Origin: JAHCHG01 sp965214585 | GTDB taxonomy: Bacteria > Acidobacteriota > Blastocatellia > Pyrinomonadales > Pyrinomonadaceae | NCBI GenBank assembly: GCA_965214585.1 | Contig: OZ243957.1 | Location: 2,170,001 to 2,234,000 of the forward strand | Length of the DNA: 64,000 nt | Reading direction: 5' to 3' | Part shown: positions 8,752-16,450 of the stretch, in pieces | Layout of the letters: each line of letters starts with the position of its first letter | Position numbering within the stretch: the first letter of the stretch is position 1 | Translations under genes and position numbers: made by a program | Notes under the pieces: model-generated | Database searches by the model: none | The model's input: only the letters and a program-made list of their open reading frames with translations | What the model was told of the DNA's origin: nothing

Positions 8752-9417
8752 TTACATCAAATATTTCCCCAGAACTTCGCGCCAAATCGCGTAACCTTTT
8801 TCGTTCAGATGCAAATTGTCTTTCAAAAATATGTCGGGCATCGGTTCGCCGTTTGCGCCGAGCATCGGATTGAAAACATCAACAAATTGCGCCATTTTGT
8901 CTTTTTCGGTTTCCCGCTTTATAAGTTCATTTGCTTTGCGGTATTTGTCGGCAAACTGCCAGCGCGACGGACTCGGTTTTAGTGAAACGTAATAAATTTT
9001 TGTTTTCGGCAATTGTTTATGCGCCATTTCCGCGAATTTGCGGTAACTTTCGGCAACTGTTTCGGGCGCAATGCCTTCGTTGACATCGTTTTCGCCCGCG
9101 TAAAGCACAATCGTTTTCGGCTTGTATGCGGCAACGATTTTATCGAAATAATGATTGACATCTTCGAGCCGCGAGCCGCCGAAACCGCGATTAATAATTT
9201 TTAGTTTCGGGAAACTCGTGCGAAGATTTTCCCACATCCGAATCGAAGAACTACCGACAAACAAAACTGCGTTTTCCGGCGGAGTCTGCTTGCGGTCAAA
9301 TTCCGCAAAAGCGTTCATTTCCTTTTCCCAGAGTTTTTCGCGGTCATAAGTCTGCGCCTGCGCGAAACACGCGAACAATAGAATCGTAAAAAGTATTCTG
9401 AATGTGAATTTTTTCAT
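8752..9417 (-). CDS. Secreted SGNH/GDSL-type esterase
   Basis: About 221 residues with a signal peptide (residues 1-21, ending CFAQAQ) and an SGNH hydrolase fold. Block I is LFVGSSSIRMW (catalytic Ser about S57), block II NRGFGGS, block III YAGENDVN (Asn110), block V DNLHLNEKGY with the Asp-x-x-His pair near the C-terminus. Members deacylate lipids or esters, often acetylated sugars; the substrate is unknown. ATG at 9417 is chosen because it starts the signal peptide. The 3' end lies three bases from a family B palindrome. Confidence 0.88.
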   Translation of the reverse strand: MKKFTFRILFTILLFACFAQAQTYDREKLWEKEMNAFAEFDRKQTPPENAVLFVGSSSIRMWENLRTSFPKLKIINRGFGGSRLEDVNHYFDKIVAAYKPKTIVLYAGENDVNEGIAPETVAESYRKFAEMAHKQLPKTKIYYVSLKPSPSRWQFADKYRKANELIKRETEKDKMAQFVDVFNPMLGANGEPMPDIFLKDNLHLNEKGYAIWREVLGKYLM

Positions 9418-9540
9418 CTTATAAAATCGTTTTGCAAATAATGAACTGTTGTTTTTTGCCAAAAATACGGATTAAAAAGACTCGTCGTGCCGTCCGTAAT
9501 CCATAAAACTCTGTCTTTATATTCGAGCGTCCATTTATAA

Positions 9541-9723
9541 GAAGCTGTTTGGAAACTCAAAAAAAAAACGTAACGCCGCCATCTTGGCGGCTGTCTTGGT
9601 GGCTTCCAGCCGCCAATTCGAGCGTTATTTATTCAAACAATCGGAAAAAACAGAAAAATTTGGCGGCTGGAAGCCACCAAGACAGCCGGCTGGAAGCCTG
9701 CGATACATTTTCTAAACAGCTTC
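9541..9723. repeat. Family C palindromic element, copy 1
   Basis: Begins GAAGCTGTTTGGAAACTC and ends TTTTCTAAACAGCTTC, with inner arms GGCTGTCTTGGTGGCTTCCA and its complement. A close copy is at 56580-56765 and a shorter one at 27444-27527. The right edge coincides with the stop codon of the gene at 9723-9992. A frame crossing this element is not a real gene; 9418-9540 shows nothing further. Confidence 0.75.
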
Positions 9724-9992
9724 TAAGGCTTTTCGTTGCGACGAAATTCTTTCAGACGACAGCTTGTTGAAAGTCCGAAAGCGAAACATTTCAGCGCGTC
9801 TTCTTCTTCTTCAAACTCAAAATCTTCGTGCCAGCCGTTATAAAATACCTTGAAATTATCGTAACCGATTTCTAAACTTACGGTAAATCCATTTTCCTTA
9901 ATTGGTAAAACTGAAATCCAGTTTTCGGTTTCTTCAAATTCGATTTTCGGATATTCGGCTAATTTCTCTTTAATTCTTTCAATTAAACTCAT
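9723..9992 (-). CDS. Small acidic protein of unknown function
   Basis: An 89-residue soluble protein: an N-terminal helix (SLIERIKEKLAEYPK), a central beta-rich part with GFTVSLEIGYDNFKVFYNGWHE, and an acidic EFEEEEDAL segment. I do not recognise the family. It follows the channel gene by 28 bp on the same strand and may be co-transcribed with it. ATG at 9992 is chosen; longer in-frame starts would overlap the channel gene. The last codons run into the family C palindrome, so the C-terminal tail may have been altered by the element. Confidence 0.6.
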   Translation of the reverse strand: MSLIERIKEKLAEYPKIEFEETENWISVLPIKENGFTVSLEIGYDNFKVFYNGWHEDFEFEEEEDALKCFAFGLSTSCRLKEFRRNEKP

Positions 9993-10020
9993 CTTGCTTA
10001 AAAAATTTCTTTTACCGTTC

Positions 10021-10821
10021 CGCCAAAATTTGCTTAATTTCCTGCCGCATATCCTGCATTTCCTTTTGCAGATCGGCAAGCGAAGGCTTGATCGGTTCTT
10101 TTTCTTCCTCGCGTTTTATCGCATCGCGTTCGACAAAAAATGTCGCTAAAGTTGCCGTGATGTAACCGAATGAAACAAAGGCGTAAAGCGCGAGTATGAA
10201 ATTCAAAATGCGACCTTCGGCGGTTTGCGGAGTGTATGCGCCGCCGAGAGTCGTCATCAGCATTGCCGTCCACCATAATGATTCGCCGTAACCTTTAAAG
10301 CCGCCCTCAACGTCCGCCGCCGATTCAAACGTGAGCATTAACGCCGCGCCGCCGAAAATTACGCCGAGCGTGACAAACAAAACATACTTAAAACCGCGCC
10401 GCCGGAAACTCTCGCCAAGCGCGTTCATACCGATATTCAAAGAGCCGAGAAAGCGCACGAGCCTGAGTCCGCGAGCCGCCCGCGCCGCGCCCAAAATGCG
10501 AAAAACGCTGAATATCCGAAACACGCGCAAGGCGGGCAGAACAAGCGAAATCGCAATCAGCCAATTGTTTTTCAGATAATCGAGCGTGTTCGGAGCTAAA
10601 AATAATTTCAACCCGAAATCCAGAATAAAAACCGCCCAAATAACAAGTCCGACACCTTCGAGAAGCGGAGTTAATTCCCACAAAATCTCGTAAACGAAAA
10701 GCGCGAGCCAGACAACGCTCAAAATGAGCATCGGCGTTTCGAGCCAGTCTTCAAGCTGCCCCAAAATTCCTTCGCGCTCAATTTTCAGTTCTTCGCTGAT
10801 AACCTTTTTTTCATCTTTCAT
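10021..10821 (-). CDS. Voltage-gated-like ion channel with non-canonical pore
   Basis: A cation-channel protein of about 266 residues. It has four membrane segments of a voltage-sensor type, with an S4-like Arg-rich helix (LRVFRIFSVFRILGAARAARGLRLVRF), then S5, a pore loop and S6. The pore loop reads MLMTTLGGAYTPQT in place of the TVGYGD potassium filter, so ion selectivity is uncertain. The C-terminus is a short coiled coil (LADLQKEMQDMRQEIKQIL), a likely tetramerisation helix. ATG at 10821 is chosen since GAGGG lies 7 nt upstream; an in-frame ATG at 10842 is possible. The stop is at about 10012-10022. Confidence 0.8.
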
Positions 10822-10880
10822 ATAAATTCCCTCGTTCGGCAAAATTTCTTTTTCAAATTATTGCATATTAAGAGAATTGA

Positions 10881-11025
10881 CGGAACGCCGTCCATCTTGG
10901 CGACAGCAAACGCCAAAGCGTTTGGAAAAAGTTTATTAACTTTAAATTTTGACTTTAGCCTTGGAATTTGCCGACTTTCCTTTCGTGCCGGCGCACTCAT
11001 TGCCGCCAAAATGGACGGCGTTTCG
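10881..11025. repeat. Family B palindromic element, copy 2
   Basis: CGGAACGCCGTCCATCTTGG on the left pairs with CCAAAATGGACGGCGTTTCG on the right. It fills the gap between the channel gene and the gene at 11027 and ends two bases before that gene's stop codon. Confidence 0.8.
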
Positions 11026-11026
11026 T

Positions 11027-11446
11027 TTATTTTGCAGATTTCAGCGCGTCGTTGTGAACCAAAACCGCGTGTTCGTCGTTTTGCAGAGCAGTTTGAAATT
11101 TATCGTTAAAATCTTCGTCCGTATTCTCAAAACTAAGCAGAACTTTCGCCTCATTAAGCAACGCTTTAGCATTAGTTTCAGTCGCCGGACGGCGCACCGA
11201 AACCGCTTCGTCAATTAAAGCAATCAGCGAAGAAAATTTGCGAAGCCACGCAAAATGCGCGTCGTCCAAAACAAGCGCGAGATACTGATTCGGATTGGCA
11301 ATTTTGCCGTTTTCCGCTTCATATTCGGCTTTCGCATTTTCAAGCAGAATTTTATGCAGCCTGAGCATCGCCGCACTCAGATTTTTCAAACTTTGGCGGG
11401 TTTCAACAGTTAATTCGTCCGTTCCGTTTTCAAATGAATCGTTCAT
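11027..11446 (-). CDS. Hypothetical helical protein
   Basis: A 139-residue, soluble, mostly helical protein without signal peptide. Notable segments are LTVETRQSLKNLSAAMLRLH, YLALVLDDAHFAWLRKFSSL and a region with LLNEAKVLLSF. I do not recognise the family and no catalytic motif is apparent. It lies downstream of dapD on the same strand (71 bp gap) and its stop codon abuts a family B palindrome. Confidence 0.6.
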   Translation of the reverse strand: MNDSFENGTDELTVETRQSLKNLSAAMLRLHKILLENAKAEYEAENGKIANPNQYLALVLDDAHFAWLRKFSSLIALIDEAVSVRRPATETNAKALLNEAKVLLSFENTDEDFNDKFQTALQNDEHAVLVHNDALKSAK

Positions 11447-11517
11447 AAATTTATTTTACACACAGGAAAATTTTCGTAAAATCAAAGCAATTACAGATCA
11501 CCAATAATATAAACCTT

Positions 11518-12348
11518 TTAACGCAAATAATCTTCCAGTTTCGTCGCCGCGTCCGTGCGTTCATCACGATATTTGACAATAACGGGAGCGTAAAGAGAAA
11601 GACCGTTTGATTTGCCGAAATCGTTTGTAATTGCCCGCGAACCTTGCACGACAACCGCGCCCGCCGGAATTTCCAGAGGCTTTTCGCCGTCGGATTTATA
11701 AACCGTTTCTTTCGCTAAATCAAAAACCGGAGTCGAGCGAGTTAAAATAACGCCCGAAGCCAAAACGCATTTTTCGCGGACGATCACGCCTTCATAAACG
11801 CCCGTGTTGCCGCCGATCAAGCAATCATCTTCAATAACGACGGGATTTGCGCCCACCGGCTCTAAAACGCCGCCGATCTGCGCCGCCGCCGAAATGTGAA
11901 CGCGCTTTCCGATCTGAGCGCAAGAGCCGACAAGGGCGTGCGAATCAATCATTGTGCCTTCGTCCACAAACGCGCCGACATTAACATACATCGGCGGCAT
12001 ACAAACCACGCCGGGCGCGACATAACTGCCGTCCCTAACGCTCGAACCGCCGGGAACAATGCGAACTTTGTCTTCCAAACTCATCGGGCGAAGCGGATAA
12101 GTTTCCTTATCAAAAAACTGAAATGTTTCACATTCGTTCGACATTTCAATCATCGCGCCCATCTTGAAACCGAGCAAAATGCCTTGTTTCACCCAAGCGT
12201 TCGTGTTCCAATTCCCATCCGAATCTTTTTCCGCCGCACGAATTTCGCCTCGTCGTAATGCCGCTTTGAAATCTTCAAATGTTTGGCGGTCATCGTGATT
12301 AAATTCCGTTTTGTTTAACAATTGTTCGATGTTTTCTTGTAAAGTCAT
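11518..12348 (-). CDS. dapD: 2,3,4,5-tetrahydropyridine-2,6-dicarboxylate N-succinyltransferase
   Basis: A 276-residue cytoplasmic enzyme of the succinylase branch of the diaminopimelate pathway, succinylating tetrahydrodipicolinate. The N-terminal helical domain (about 1-95) is followed by a left-handed beta-helix of hexapeptide repeats (VRIVPGGSSVRDGSYVAPGV onward) and the MPPMYVNVGAFVDEGTMIDS signature. Length matches the family. ATG at 12348 (MTLQENIEQLL) is chosen; upstream in-frame codons lie in repeat sequence. It belongs with dapA, dapB and dapE found further upstream on the same strand. Confidence 0.96.
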   Translation of the reverse strand: MTLQENIEQLLNKTEFNHDDRQTFEDFKAALRRGEIRAAEKDSDGNWNTNAWVKQGILLGFKMGAMIEMSNECETFQFFDKETYPLRPMSLEDKVRIVPGGSSVRDGSYVAPGVVCMPPMYVNVGAFVDEGTMIDSHALVGSCAQIGKRVHISAAAQIGGVLEPVGANPVVIEDDCLIGGNTGVYEGVIVREKCVLASGVILTRSTPVFDLAKETVYKSDGEKPLEIPAGAVVVQGSRAITNDFGKSNGLSLYAPVIVKYRDERTDAATKLEDYLR

Positions 12349-12365
12349 TTTGTAAATTTTCTTTC

Positions 12366-12483
12366 TCGTCGCTGAAAGCGACAAATTTAATAGCGTCAGG
12401 TGAAACCCGACGTAAATTGCAGAAATATACCTCGTCCCTGTAAGGGACAAATTCAATAGAATTGTGTAAAACCCGATAATTTC
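12366..12483. repeat. REP-like palindromes, downstream side of the transposase remnant
   Basis: CGTCGCTGAAAGCGACAAAT and CGTCCCTGTAAGGGACAAAT are two related short hairpins, each followed by AATA-G and a GTGAAACCCGA/GTAAAACCCGA box. They resemble the hairpins on the other side of the transposase remnant (12935-13022), as expected for REP units mobilised by a REP-associated transposase. Confidence 0.65.
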
Positions 12484-12923
12484 TCAATCCCATACATACC
12501 GCTCATCATATTTATTTAAAAAATATCTGAATTCATCTTCAAAACTATATTCGGCGTGGTGTTCTTTTTGATTCGCAGTATAATTTTTTATGTCTTCGAT
12601 TTGCGTATGACTAACCGAAAATGCGCCGTAACCGTCCTACCAATGAAAAACTCTATATTGTTCGCGTTTTGTTTTAATCCACTTTCAACTGTCGCGTTTT
12701 ATACCGCCGACTAATTCGCTCAGTTCAATGTTTTTGCTCATCGAAACGAGCAGGTGAACGTGATTTTTTGTTCCGTTTGCAGCGAGTAATTTTGAATTAT
12801 TATTGTTTGAAATTCCGCCGATATCGCAAACAATTCTTCTTCGATTTCGGGCAGAATTAGATCGGCTCGGTTTTTTGTCGAGAAAATTATGTGAACGTAT
12901 AATTGGACGAGCGTTTGTGCCAT
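12484..12923 (-). pseudogene. REP-associated tyrosine transposase (IS200-like) remnant
   Basis: Minus-strand reading gives MAQTLVQLYVHIIFSTKNR, then after a frameshift near 12820 KNHVHLLVSMSKNIELSEL (the HxH of the Y1 HUH transposase), then KWIKTKREQYRVFHW and DGYGAFSVSHTQIEDIKNYT (Tyr region), ending ...YDERYVWD. The C-terminal part is interrupted by two stop codons, TGA after KRDS and TAG after VFHW. So the gene has one frameshift and two nonsense changes and should be inactive. It lies between dapA and dapD, with REP-like hairpins on both sides. Confidence 0.88.
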
Positions 12924-12934
12924 AACATTTTTGA

Positions 12935-13022
12935 TTCGTCGCCTTCAGCGACGGTTTTCGGGTTGCGCGTGTCGTCGGGTTGCACCCGACGTTATTGAAT
13001 TTGTTGCTTTCAGCGACAAAAC
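12935..13022. repeat. REP-like palindromes, upstream side of the transposase remnant
   Basis: CGTCGCCTTCAGCGACG, GTCGGGTTGCACCCGAC and TTGTTGCTTTCAGCGACAA form consecutive short hairpins. The TCGCTGAAAGCGA core is shared with 12366-12483. They are placed between the dapA stop codon and the transposase remnant. Confidence 0.65.
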
Positions 13023-13041
13023 CGAACTTCAAATCCTTCAT

Positions 13042-13938
13042 CTATTTTAAATCTTTCAAAATCTCACGCAATTTCTTCCGCGTCGCATCAGTTACCGGAA
13101 CAAGCGGCAAACGCAGATTTTCTTCCAATAATCCCATTTCCTTCATCACGAATTTGCACGGCGCGGGCGAGGCTTCGATGAAATTTGCTTCCATCAGTTC
13201 CAAAATTTTGTAATGAATCCGTTTGGCTTTTGAAAAACTTCCGATTAACGCCGATTCGACCATTTTTGAAGTTTCCTTTGGAATCTCGTTCGCGCAAACC
13301 GAAACCAGACCGTCCGCGCCGACGGCGATCAGCGCAACTGTTGTCATATCGTCGCCGGAGAAAACTTTGAAATTTTTCGGCTTGTCGCGGATTATTTCCA
13401 TAATCTGCGAAAAATTTCCCGACGCTTCTTTTGTCGCGGCGATGTTTTCAAAATCTTCGGCAAGGCGGATTTGCGTGCTTGCGGAGATATTTGACGAAGT
13501 TCTGCCCGGCACATTGTAGAGCATTATCGGCAAATCCTTGACCGATTTGGCGATTTCCGCGAAATGTGCATACATTCCTTCCTGCGTCGGTTTGTTGTAA
13601 TACGGCGCGACAACGAGTGCGGCATCCGCGCCGAGTTCGCGGACTCGTCGTGTAAAATCAATCGTTTCGGCGGTGTTATTGCTTCCTGTCCCGGCGATAA
13701 CGTGCGCTTTTTTCGCCTTTGCAGTTTCAACCGTCATTTCGATAACGCGCAGTTTTTCGTCCTTGCTCATCGTCACGCTTTCGCCCGTCGTTCCGCACGG
13801 CACGAGAATTTTCACGCCGTTTTTTATCTGTCTTTCGCACAAAGATTTGAAACATTCTTCGTCAACCGAACCGTTTTTATTAAACGGCGTAACAAGTGCC
13901 GTCGCGCAGCCGCGCATCCAATCGAGTTTTATCGTCAT
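13042..13938 (-). CDS. dapA: 4-hydroxy-tetrahydrodipicolinate synthase
   Basis: A 298-residue TIM-barrel lyase condensing pyruvate with aspartate semialdehyde, the committed step toward diaminopimelate and lysine. Visible: GCATALVTPF at the N-terminus, the substrate loop VPCGTTGES, the Tyr of MLYNVPGRT and the Schiff-base Lys in IAATKEASGN. ATG at 13938 (MTIKLDWMRG) is chosen with GAGG upstream; an in-frame ATG at 13986 adds a non-family extension. The downstream gap to dapD holds a decayed transposase, so the dap genes may once have been closer together. Confidence 0.97.
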   Translation of the reverse strand: MTIKLDWMRGCATALVTPFNKNGSVDEECFKSLCERQIKNGVKILVPCGTTGESVTMSKDEKLRVIEMTVETAKAKKAHVIAGTGSNNTAETIDFTRRVRELGADAALVVAPYYNKPTQEGMYAHFAEIAKSVKDLPIMLYNVPGRTSSNISASTQIRLAEDFENIAATKEASGNFSQIMEIIRDKPKNFKVFSGDDMTTVALIAVGADGLVSVCANEIPKETSKMVESALIGSFSKAKRIHYKILELMEANFIEASPAPCKFVMKEMGLLEENLRLPLVPVTDATRKKLREILKDLK

Positions 13939-14053
13939 AATTTTCCAGCTTAGTTCCTCAACAAAAATAAGTATATTGTAGCGCAAACCGTTAAAACATA
14001 AATAATTCGGAAAACGATTTATCGCCGAAGCGATTAGTTTTTTTTGACAAATT

Positions 14054-15184
14054 TTAATCTTTTACGGTTTGAGCCAGCGACGGGCTGAGTGTCGGAAAAT
14101 GTCTGTTGCGGATTTTTAAGATCGGATACTCGACGAGTTTCGACATTCCAACGCCCAAGATCAAAGTCGCCGCCGAATAAACGCAAAAGTATAAATACCA
14201 GTTTTCATTGCCCGTCAGATTGTTAAACGCTTCGCTGATCCAAAGTTGCGCGGGCAAATTCCAGAGATAGATCGAATAGGAAAAAGTGCCGAGATAGGCA
14301 ATCGTTTTTGAAAACGGAATATGGGAAAAATCGCTTCTCAAGGCGGCGAGCATTATAAAACCGCTTCCCGAATAAAACATCGTCAAACCGATCACGCCGA
14401 GCCAGTCGTTTGTTTTCAGATCGAAAATAAACGCGGGAAGCAGTAAAAGCAAGCCCGCAAAACCGATTGAAAATTTGCGGCGGTTGAGAAATTCGTTTTC
14501 GGAAAGAGCGCGAAAATGCCAGAGATAAGAAATAAAAACGCCGAAAAAAAGCGAATCGAGCCGTAAATGCGTCGGTTCGATAATTCTGCCGTATTGAAAC
14601 GAAAAAAAGTAAACGGTTAGAAAACGCATCAAAAGGCAGGCAATGGCAAGAAACGCAAATATTTTCGGAACGCTCGAAAAAGGATTTTCGTCCGCGTTTT
14701 TTCCTTTGCGAATCAGAAAATAAAACAAAACGCACAAACCGATATAAAAATGTTCTTCGACGGCGAGCGTCCAAGTGTGTTCCCAGAGATTCGGCGCGTA
14801 ATTTTGGATGAAAAGCAGTTCGCCGACGAGTCCTAAACCGTAGAAACCGATGTCGTAAAATACTGAAACCAGATAAGTTGCGATTATTAAAGCCCAAAAC
14901 GCCGGATAAATCTTAAAGCCGCGCCGAATCAGAAAACGCTTTAAATCAAGCTCGCCCGTTTTCTGATATTCGCGGAAAAGCAAACCGGAGATCAAAAAAC
15001 CGCTTAAAACAAAAAACAGATCAACGCCGATCCAGCCGCCGCGCCACCAAAAAGCCGTGATTTTGTTCAAATAAAAACTCGTCTCCTTCGGGCAGATCGT
15101 CAGATGATTTCCAAACACGAGAAAAACGGCGACGGCGCGTAAAATATCGAGCTGCGGAAGTCTGGACGACGAAGTTGCTATCAT
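14054..15184 (-). CDS. Acyltransferase 3 family membrane protein (OafA/YrhL-like)
   Basis: A 376-residue integral membrane O-acyltransferase with about ten hydrophobic segments. The N-terminal LPQLDILRAVAVFLVFGNH carries the family Arg and active-site His, followed by WIGVDLFFVLSGFLISGLL. Members acetylate or acylate surface sugars, antibiotics or lipids; the acceptor here is unknown. It sits between dapA and dapB on the same strand but has no evident pathway link to them, so it may be an insertion into a former dap cluster. Confidence 0.9.
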   Translation of the reverse strand: MIATSSSRLPQLDILRAVAVFLVFGNHLTICPKETSFYLNKITAFWWRGGWIGVDLFFVLSGFLISGLLFREYQKTGELDLKRFLIRRGFKIYPAFWALIIATYLVSVFYDIGFYGLGLVGELLFIQNYAPNLWEHTWTLAVEEHFYIGLCVLFYFLIRKGKNADENPFSSVPKIFAFLAIACLLMRFLTVYFFSFQYGRIIEPTHLRLDSLFFGVFISYLWHFRALSENEFLNRRKFSIGFAGLLLLLPAFIFDLKTNDWLGVIGLTMFYSGSGFIMLAALRSDFSHIPFSKTIAYLGTFSYSIYLWNLPAQLWISEAFNNLTGNENWYLYFCVYSAATLILGVGMSKLVEYPILKIRNRHFPTLSPSLAQTVKD

Positions 15185-15231
15185 AAAGGGCGATTTAATA
15201 AACTGTTATTATAAACTGTTTTCCATTTCTT

Positions 15232-15930
15232 TTAATTTCCCAAAATCTCGTCCAACACTTCCGTAAATTCCCAAAAGCCCTGTTTTCCGACGATCCATTC
15301 CGCCGCCAAAATCGCGCCCGAAGCGAAACCTTCGCGCGAACGCGCAAAATGTTCGAGCAGAATCTGATCGGCAGCACCGTCAAAGCCGACGCGGTGCGTT
15401 CCCGGAATTTGCCCCGCGCGTGTCGAAGAAACGGAAAAATCTTCTTTGATGTGTTCGTGGACAATATCTTTCAACTTCAAAGCCGTCCCCGAAGGCGCGT
15501 CAACTTTGCGCGAATGATGCTGTTCTTCGATAAAAACTTCGTAATCATCAAATTTAGCGAAAATTTCCGCCGCGTAATTTGTAATTTTATAAAACAAATT
15601 CACGCCAATCGAGAAATTCGCGCCAAAGACAAACGCGCCGTTTTTTTCTGCAACAAGCTGTTCTATTTCTTCAATCTGCGCGTTCCAACCCGTCGTTCCT
15701 TCGACAAGCGGAACATCAGCGGACAGACACGCTTCAATGTTTCTTTTAACTGCTTCTGCAACGGAAAAATCAATCGCCGCGTCAGCAGTTTTTAATTTTT
15801 CCGCCAATTCATCAGCCGACAAATTTGCATTCTGTTCATCAACGATTGCCACGATTTCGTGTTTTTTATTTTCGGCTAAAGTTTCGATAAGTTTTCCCAT
15901 CGCGCCGTAGCCGATTAGTGCTATTTTCAT
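15232..15930 (-). CDS. dapB: 4-hydroxy-tetrahydrodipicolinate reductase
   Basis: A 232-residue NAD(P)H-dependent reductase of the diaminopimelate pathway. The N-terminal nucleotide site is MKIALIGYGAMGKLIE, the middle has VEGTTGW and GANFSIGVN, and the catalytic region is EEQHHSRKVDAPSGTA. It is shorter than the E. coli enzyme (about 270 residues), as in several other phyla. ATG at 15930 is chosen; an upstream ATG would be encoded by the inverted repeat at 15937-15967. Confidence 0.95.
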   Translation of the reverse strand: MKIALIGYGAMGKLIETLAENKKHEIVAIVDEQNANLSADELAEKLKTADAAIDFSVAEAVKRNIEACLSADVPLVEGTTGWNAQIEEIEQLVAEKNGAFVFGANFSIGVNLFYKITNYAAEIFAKFDDYEVFIEEQHHSRKVDAPSGTALKLKDIVHEHIKEDFSVSSTRAGQIPGTHRVGFDGAADQILLEHFARSREGFASGAILAAEWIVGKQGFWEFTEVLDEILGN

Positions 15931-15936
15931 AATTTT

Positions 15937-16450
15937 TGTCCACAGATGAACACGGATGAACACAGATTTTTTTTGATTTTATAAAGCTGCTCTTTTGATT
16001 TCAATTTTGGGTTTTCCGAAGTTTAGTAGAAGTCCGATTCTATTATCTGTTGCTTTCAAATAATTCAAGCATTGTGAAATATGTGATTCTTCTAAACCTT
16101 TGAGAGCTTTTATTTCGACAATTACACGATTATCTACAAATAAATCTGCATTGTATTTGCCAACAACCATTTTATCGTAATAAACCTCAATCGGATATTG
16201 CTGCAAAACTTCAATATCTGCTTTTCTCAATTCATATGCAAGAGCATTTTCATAAACTTTTTCTAAAAACCCGCAACCCAAATTATTGCTCACCGTAAAA
16301 GCGCAGCCAATTATTTTCTCAGTTATCTTATTTATATCGCTTCCGTCCTGATAATTATTTTCCTTATCTTTCCCGTCAAAAAGCGAATCCAAAAGCCCTT
16401 CTTTTTTCATATCTTCTTTATCTGTGTTTATCCGTGTTCATCTGTGGACA
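15937..16450. mobile_element. 31-bp terminal inverted repeats enclosing a GxxExxY gene
   Basis: Bases 15937-15967 (TGTCCACAGATGAACACGGA then TGAACACAGAT) are the inverse of 16420-16450 with one mismatch. The 514-bp unit contains a single gene, for a GxxExxY protein. The right repeat supplies the last codons and stop of dapE; the left repeat lies six bases before the dapB start. The architecture looks like a small non-autonomous mobile unit or a repeat-bounded cassette inserted between dapE and dapB. No target-site duplication is obvious. Confidence 0.7.
15979..16410 (-). CDS. GxxExxY protein (PD-(D/E)XK-like)
   Basis: A 143-residue protein of the GxxExxY family: the name-giving motif is GFLEKVYENAL (G-F-L-E-K-V-Y), followed by a PD-(D/E)XK-like core with YNADLFVDNRVIVEIKAL, where D and E-x-K are the candidate metal and catalytic residues. 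The family is widespread and common in environmental genomes; its biochemical role is not established. It is the only gene inside the 31-bp inverted repeats, which suggests that the gene and its flanks moved together. Confidence 0.88.
   Translation of the reverse strand: MKKEGLLDSLFDGKDKENNYQDGSDINKITEKIIGCAFTVSNNLGCGFLEKVYENALAYELRKADIEVLQQYPIEVYYDKMVVGKYNADLFVDNRVIVEIKALKGLEESHISQCLNYLKATDNRIGLLLNFGKPKIEIKRAAL

Noticed and set aside
9549..9770. Short frame across a family C palindrome
   Set aside because: The frame is formed by repeat sequence and has no ribosome site or protein character; the same applies to frames at 46690-46911 and 56397-56765.
15349..15795. Plus-strand frame of 148 codons over dapB
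   Set aside because: Antisense shadow of a clearly real gene.
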